Origin: an uncultured Pseudomonadota bacterium | Lineage (GTDB): Bacteria > Pseudomonadota > Alphaproteobacteria > Rs-D84 | Reading direction: 5' to 3' | Length of the DNA stretch: 64,000 bases | NCBI GenBank assembly: GCA_937885575.1 | Contig: CALABO010000008.1 | Span: 1 to 64,000 of the forward strand | Shown here: positions 61,428 to 64,000 of the stretch, piece by piece | How the letters are laid out: each line of letters begins with the position of its first letter | Position numbering within the stretch: the stretch's first letter is position 1 | The notes under the pieces: generated by a model | What the model was told of the DNA's origin: nothing | The model's database searches: none | The model's input: the letters and a program-made list of their open reading frames with translations, nothing else | Made by a program: the position numbers and the translations under genes

Positions 61428-63949
61428 TCGCGTTCGTCCGCCCGCGCAAAGTCATCGTATTCTTGATATTTTTGTTCACCGGTTCGGCGATATTCGTATT
61501 CCGCGCCGCCCGCCGAATACATATTAAACAATTCCGTAACCTTGCTATACGCCGCATTTATTGCCGTTGCGGTTTCTTCCACATCGTATTTTATTATTTT
61601 TGCATCGCCGGATTTAAGTTGCAAAAATTGCATAATCGGCATTTCACTTTTGACGGTTGTCCGAAAACGAAAGCCGGCATTTTGCAGCATATACGCCTCT
61701 AACGGCAACTGTGGCATTGTCCCGTCCAAAAGTTGCTTTTTACTTGGTGTGGCACCCGTTTTTATATCCAGCACCCCACCGTCCCAAATTCTATCGGCAC
61801 GCGCGCGAACATTACGACCGGCAATATTTGCCATGCCTTCAATTTCAACAAACGCGCCACGTGTGTCCCGCAACATTTGCAGTGCGATTGGTGCAATTTC
61901 CATGAACCGCCGATGCCAGAAATAAAATATAAGGTTATTATTACCCAACACTTCCAACGCGCGTCTGTCCATTTCCGCAATCAGCCACTGTTCGGTCGCG
62001 CCCGCGGGCGCACTTTCCAATACCGCATGAACCAATGTCCCAAAATCACGCACATCGGCCCCAACCCAATAATCATCCGTTCGGCGCAAACGCAGTATAT
62101 GCCGCACATAGAACGCATATGGATTATGTATCAACAATTCCAAACTTGTGACATATACATCAGACCAATCTGCGGGCGGTTGCGGGTTGGCATAACAAAG
62201 TGGCCTTGATTCAACCACATCACGCGAACGCACAACATTTAATATGTCATTTGCCGCATCTGTATCAAACCGACCACGTGCAACAATAACACGTGAAATA
62301 AATCGCGATTCTTGTGTTTGCACACCACCCGAAACCTTGCTGCGCAACCAATACACTTCGCATCCACATGACAAATTCATAAAATCAAGTGCCATCAGTG
62401 ACACCTTGTGATTCGGTGATGGCAACCCAATTTTATTCGATATTTGCCGTGGCAACCACGGGTTTTCGTACCCGGTTGCCGGAAACATACCTTCGTTTAA
62501 TCCGGTAAGTATAACCACGTCCGCCGTTTGCATACGCGATTCTATTGTTCCCAAAACACAGACGCTTGCCGTATCATTCATCGGCGGTCGCACACGAACA
62601 CCGCCAAGGGTATCCGCAATAAACGCACGCGCATCGGTCAAACTAACCTGTATACTTTTACCCGTCAAACAATCGGAAAGTTTTTTTATCGCCGTCCAAA
62701 TCGCAACAGATTCGGAACTTTCAACATCAAACTGTGGTGCAAAACTTTCGGCATATTTATCAACAATTTCCGCAACCGTATCAAACAAATTAGAATTATT
62801 ACGCGAATAAATTTCTTCAAAATAATTAGTGCCATTTTCAATCCAATCATCAAACAAATTCAAAATCGCGCGCCCCGCCGCGGTCATTGTACCGGACAGG
62901 CCACCCGAAAAATCTGCATCAATGTTTCGCCGTTCAAATTCGCTTTTCAATCGTTGGTTTCCCGCCGCATCGGGCGTTATAATTAAAACCGTTTTTTTAT
63001 CGCGAATTGCACGCGCCGTAATTTCGGCGGCGGCGGACGCTTCTTCGGATTCACGCGCGGCCTCTATTAAATGACAATTCGATAAATCACAACCACTTAA
63101 ATCGCTGTATACGTTGGAAAACGCCGTATTCATAAAATCAATATGCGACGCGCCGACATCAATTTCTTGGACATCTAATATATCAACACCGATTGCCGAC
63201 AAAAATTTATATTCTGAATTATATGGGTTTGTATCCAATTCAAAATCTTCCTTTTGTCCGGAAATCCGCCCCGGCAAAATTATCCGACCATTTGGCAACG
63301 ATGCGATTACCGACATTAAATCACGCGTGACCGGCACACTTGCGGTTGACCCACAAACAATAACCAACGATTTTTTCGCGTCCATATTTTTCACATAATC
63401 ACACCACGCGTATACGTCAAAATTCCGGCGTTTTGTTTCGGTATCACGCCCACCAAAAATTTCATTTTGCACCCGCGACAGCACCGATAAAATTTGCGCC
63501 TTGTCTTGAAAATGTTTTGCATATTTATCATCAACCAATGTCGTCCAATCAATTGTGGCAATATCAACAGAACTATTTTCCAAATAATCCTGCATAGTAA
63601 TAAGTGTTCGCGCAACCGGCAACGCATTTGATATATTTTTAATTGTCGGAATTGACGCCAACAAATACGCAGTTGCGACAACGCGTTCCAATGTTGAAAC
63701 AACGCCAAATTTTTCATCATCCAAATCTGTATCTTCAACCCCTTCGCCCAACGGCACAAGGCGCGGCAACAGTGTCGCATATCCAACTTTATCAACAATC
63801 ATTTTTTCAACACTGCGCACCGCACGCCGATTTGGTAAAAAAATCAGCATATCCGTTAAATTGATTCCGGATTCGCCCATCAGCACCCAAAGACCATCCA
63901 AAATCTTTGCCGGATTCGAAACATAAAAGATATTTTCATTTAATGCCAA
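61424..63949 (-). CDS. addB: Double-strand-break repair protein AddB
   Basis: Partner of AddA in DNA end resection. 841 residues, shorter than many alphaproteobacterial AddB proteins. N-terminal LTDMLIFLPNRRAVRSVEKM is the inactive helicase-like beginning typical of the family; ILTGLNEGMFPATGYENPWLPRQI lies in the middle; the C-terminal RecB-type nuclease shows GVLDIKTGATPSKKQL...MPQLPLEAYML (D-x-K-T-G and Q-x-x-x-Y-like). Start is TTG at 63949. Overlaps the preceding gene's stop by 14 bp. Confidence 0.9.
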   Translation of the reverse strand: MALNENIFYVSNPAKILDGLWVLMGESGINLTDMLIFLPNRRAVRSVEKMIVDKVGYATLLPRLVPLGEGVEDTDLDDEKFGVVSTLERVVATAYLLASIPTIKNISNALPVARTLITMQDYLENSSVDIATIDWTTLVDDKYAKHFQDKAQILSVLSRVQNEIFGGRDTETKRRNFDVYAWCDYVKNMDAKKSLVIVCGSTASVPVTRDLMSVIASLPNGRIILPGRISGQKEDFELDTNPYNSEYKFLSAIGVDILDVQEIDVGASHIDFMNTAFSNVYSDLSGCDLSNCHLIEAARESEEASAAAEITARAIRDKKTVLIITPDAAGNQRLKSEFERRNIDADFSGGLSGTMTAAGRAILNLFDDWIENGTNYFEEIYSRNNSNLFDTVAEIVDKYAESFAPQFDVESSESVAIWTAIKKLSDCLTGKSIQVSLTDARAFIADTLGGVRVRPPMNDTASVCVLGTIESRMQTADVVILTGLNEGMFPATGYENPWLPRQISNKIGLPSPNHKVSLMALDFMNLSCGCEVYWLRSKVSGGVQTQESRFISRVIVARGRFDTDAANDILNVVRSRDVVESRPLCYANPQPPADWSDVYVTSLELLIHNPYAFYVRHILRLRRTDDYWVGADVRDFGTLVHAVLESAPAGATEQWLIAEMDRRALEVLGNNNLIFYFWHRRFMEIAPIALQMLRDTRGAFVEIEGMANIAGRNVRARADRIWDGGVLDIKTGATPSKKQLLDGTMPQLPLEAYMLQNAGFRFRTTVKSEMPIMQFLQLKSGDAKIIKYDVEETATAINAAYSKVTELFNMYSAGGAEYEYRRTGEQKYQEYDDFARADERD

Positions 63950-64000
63950 TTATCGCCCTTAGGTTATCAATGCCATATTTTTTTTCGGCCGATGTTTCAA
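63936..64000 (-). CDS. 3' end of an upstream gene (partial)
   Basis: The last 20 codons of an open frame ending ...YGIDNLRAIIGIK and TGA at 63936-63938, overlapping the addB start by 14 bp, which suggests translational coupling. Too short to identify. Confidence 0.5.
   Translation of the reverse strand, partial: ETSAEKKYGIDNLRAIIGIK

Noticed and set aside
1..64000. tRNA and rRNA genes
   Set aside because: No T-loop GGTTCGAnTCC with a cloverleaf and no conserved rRNA segment was found in reading both strands by eye.

Overview
The window reads as one stretch of chromosome from a Gram-negative alphaproteobacterium with a compact, probably host- or gut-associated genome. That assignment is inferred from gene content: TatABC, LolA, SecB, YajC-SecD-SecF, LptG-type permease, MltA, TrmB, AddB, RarA, a PF13467-type ribbon-helix-helix protein, overlapping operons and a split dcw cluster. 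It resembles the uncultured gut RF32/CAG-239-type alphaproteobacteria, but I could not run a phylogeny. I see no rRNA, tRNA, CRISPR array, insertion sequence or integrated phage.

Layout. 0-0.5 kb: an unclassified non-coding RNA gene with a good promoter and terminator, then a palindromic repeat. 0.5-4.8 kb: overlapping minus-strand operon recJ-nrnA-like-lolA-tatB-tatC. 4.85-8.6 kb: sufS-sufT-like-sufE-ftsL-ftsI. 8.7-11.7 kb: thioredoxin and a zinc-less DksA, then tatA, a SPOR protein and a small lipoprotein. 11.8-16.7 kb: thrS (no TGS domain), a hemolysin-III-like membrane protein, gltX of a clostridial-looking type, trmB. 16.7-19.5 kb: divergent unknown genes around a perfect palindrome, including a SUKH-like and an RHH protein. 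19.5-25 kb: a ybeY-lnt fusion, rarA and two outer-membrane barrels. 25-32.3 kb: ftsK, a PAP2 phosphatase, a degenerate S41 peptidase, secF-secD-yajC. 32.4-36.3 kb: a cysteine-rich secreted protein behind a structured leader, mutL, greA. 36.4-43.6 kb (plus strand): lptG, a tiny membrane protein, xerD, a J-domain protein, trxB, serS, typA. 43.6-48.3 kb: five surface-glycan genes (RgpF-like, GT2-like, Stealth, GT2, Caps_synth-like). 48.3-54.7 kb: recA, an unknown gene, a second secreted protein behind the same leader, an MFS transporter, secB, mltA, dciA-like. 54.7-64 kb: ruvC, small genes, yebC/ruvA, mnmE, an acyl-CoA ligase-like enzyme, an ExoIII-like nuclease, addB.

Themes. Envelope biogenesis (Sec, Tat, Lol, Lpt, Lnt, PBP, MltA, glycans) and recombination/repair (RecA, RuvA/C, RecJ, AddB, MutL, RarA, XerD, FtsK) dominate. 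The most unusual layer is non-coding. (1) Two copies of a roughly 185-nt leader upstream of two secreted-protein genes carry mutually exclusive terminator/antiterminator pairings with covarying stems. (2) A GTTAGTG-rich tract begins at or overlaps the stop codon of at least seven genes and usually precedes an intrinsic terminator. (3) Several small palindromic repeat families occur, one of which supplies codons inside mnmE, while a palindrome sits at the ybeY-lnt fusion joint.
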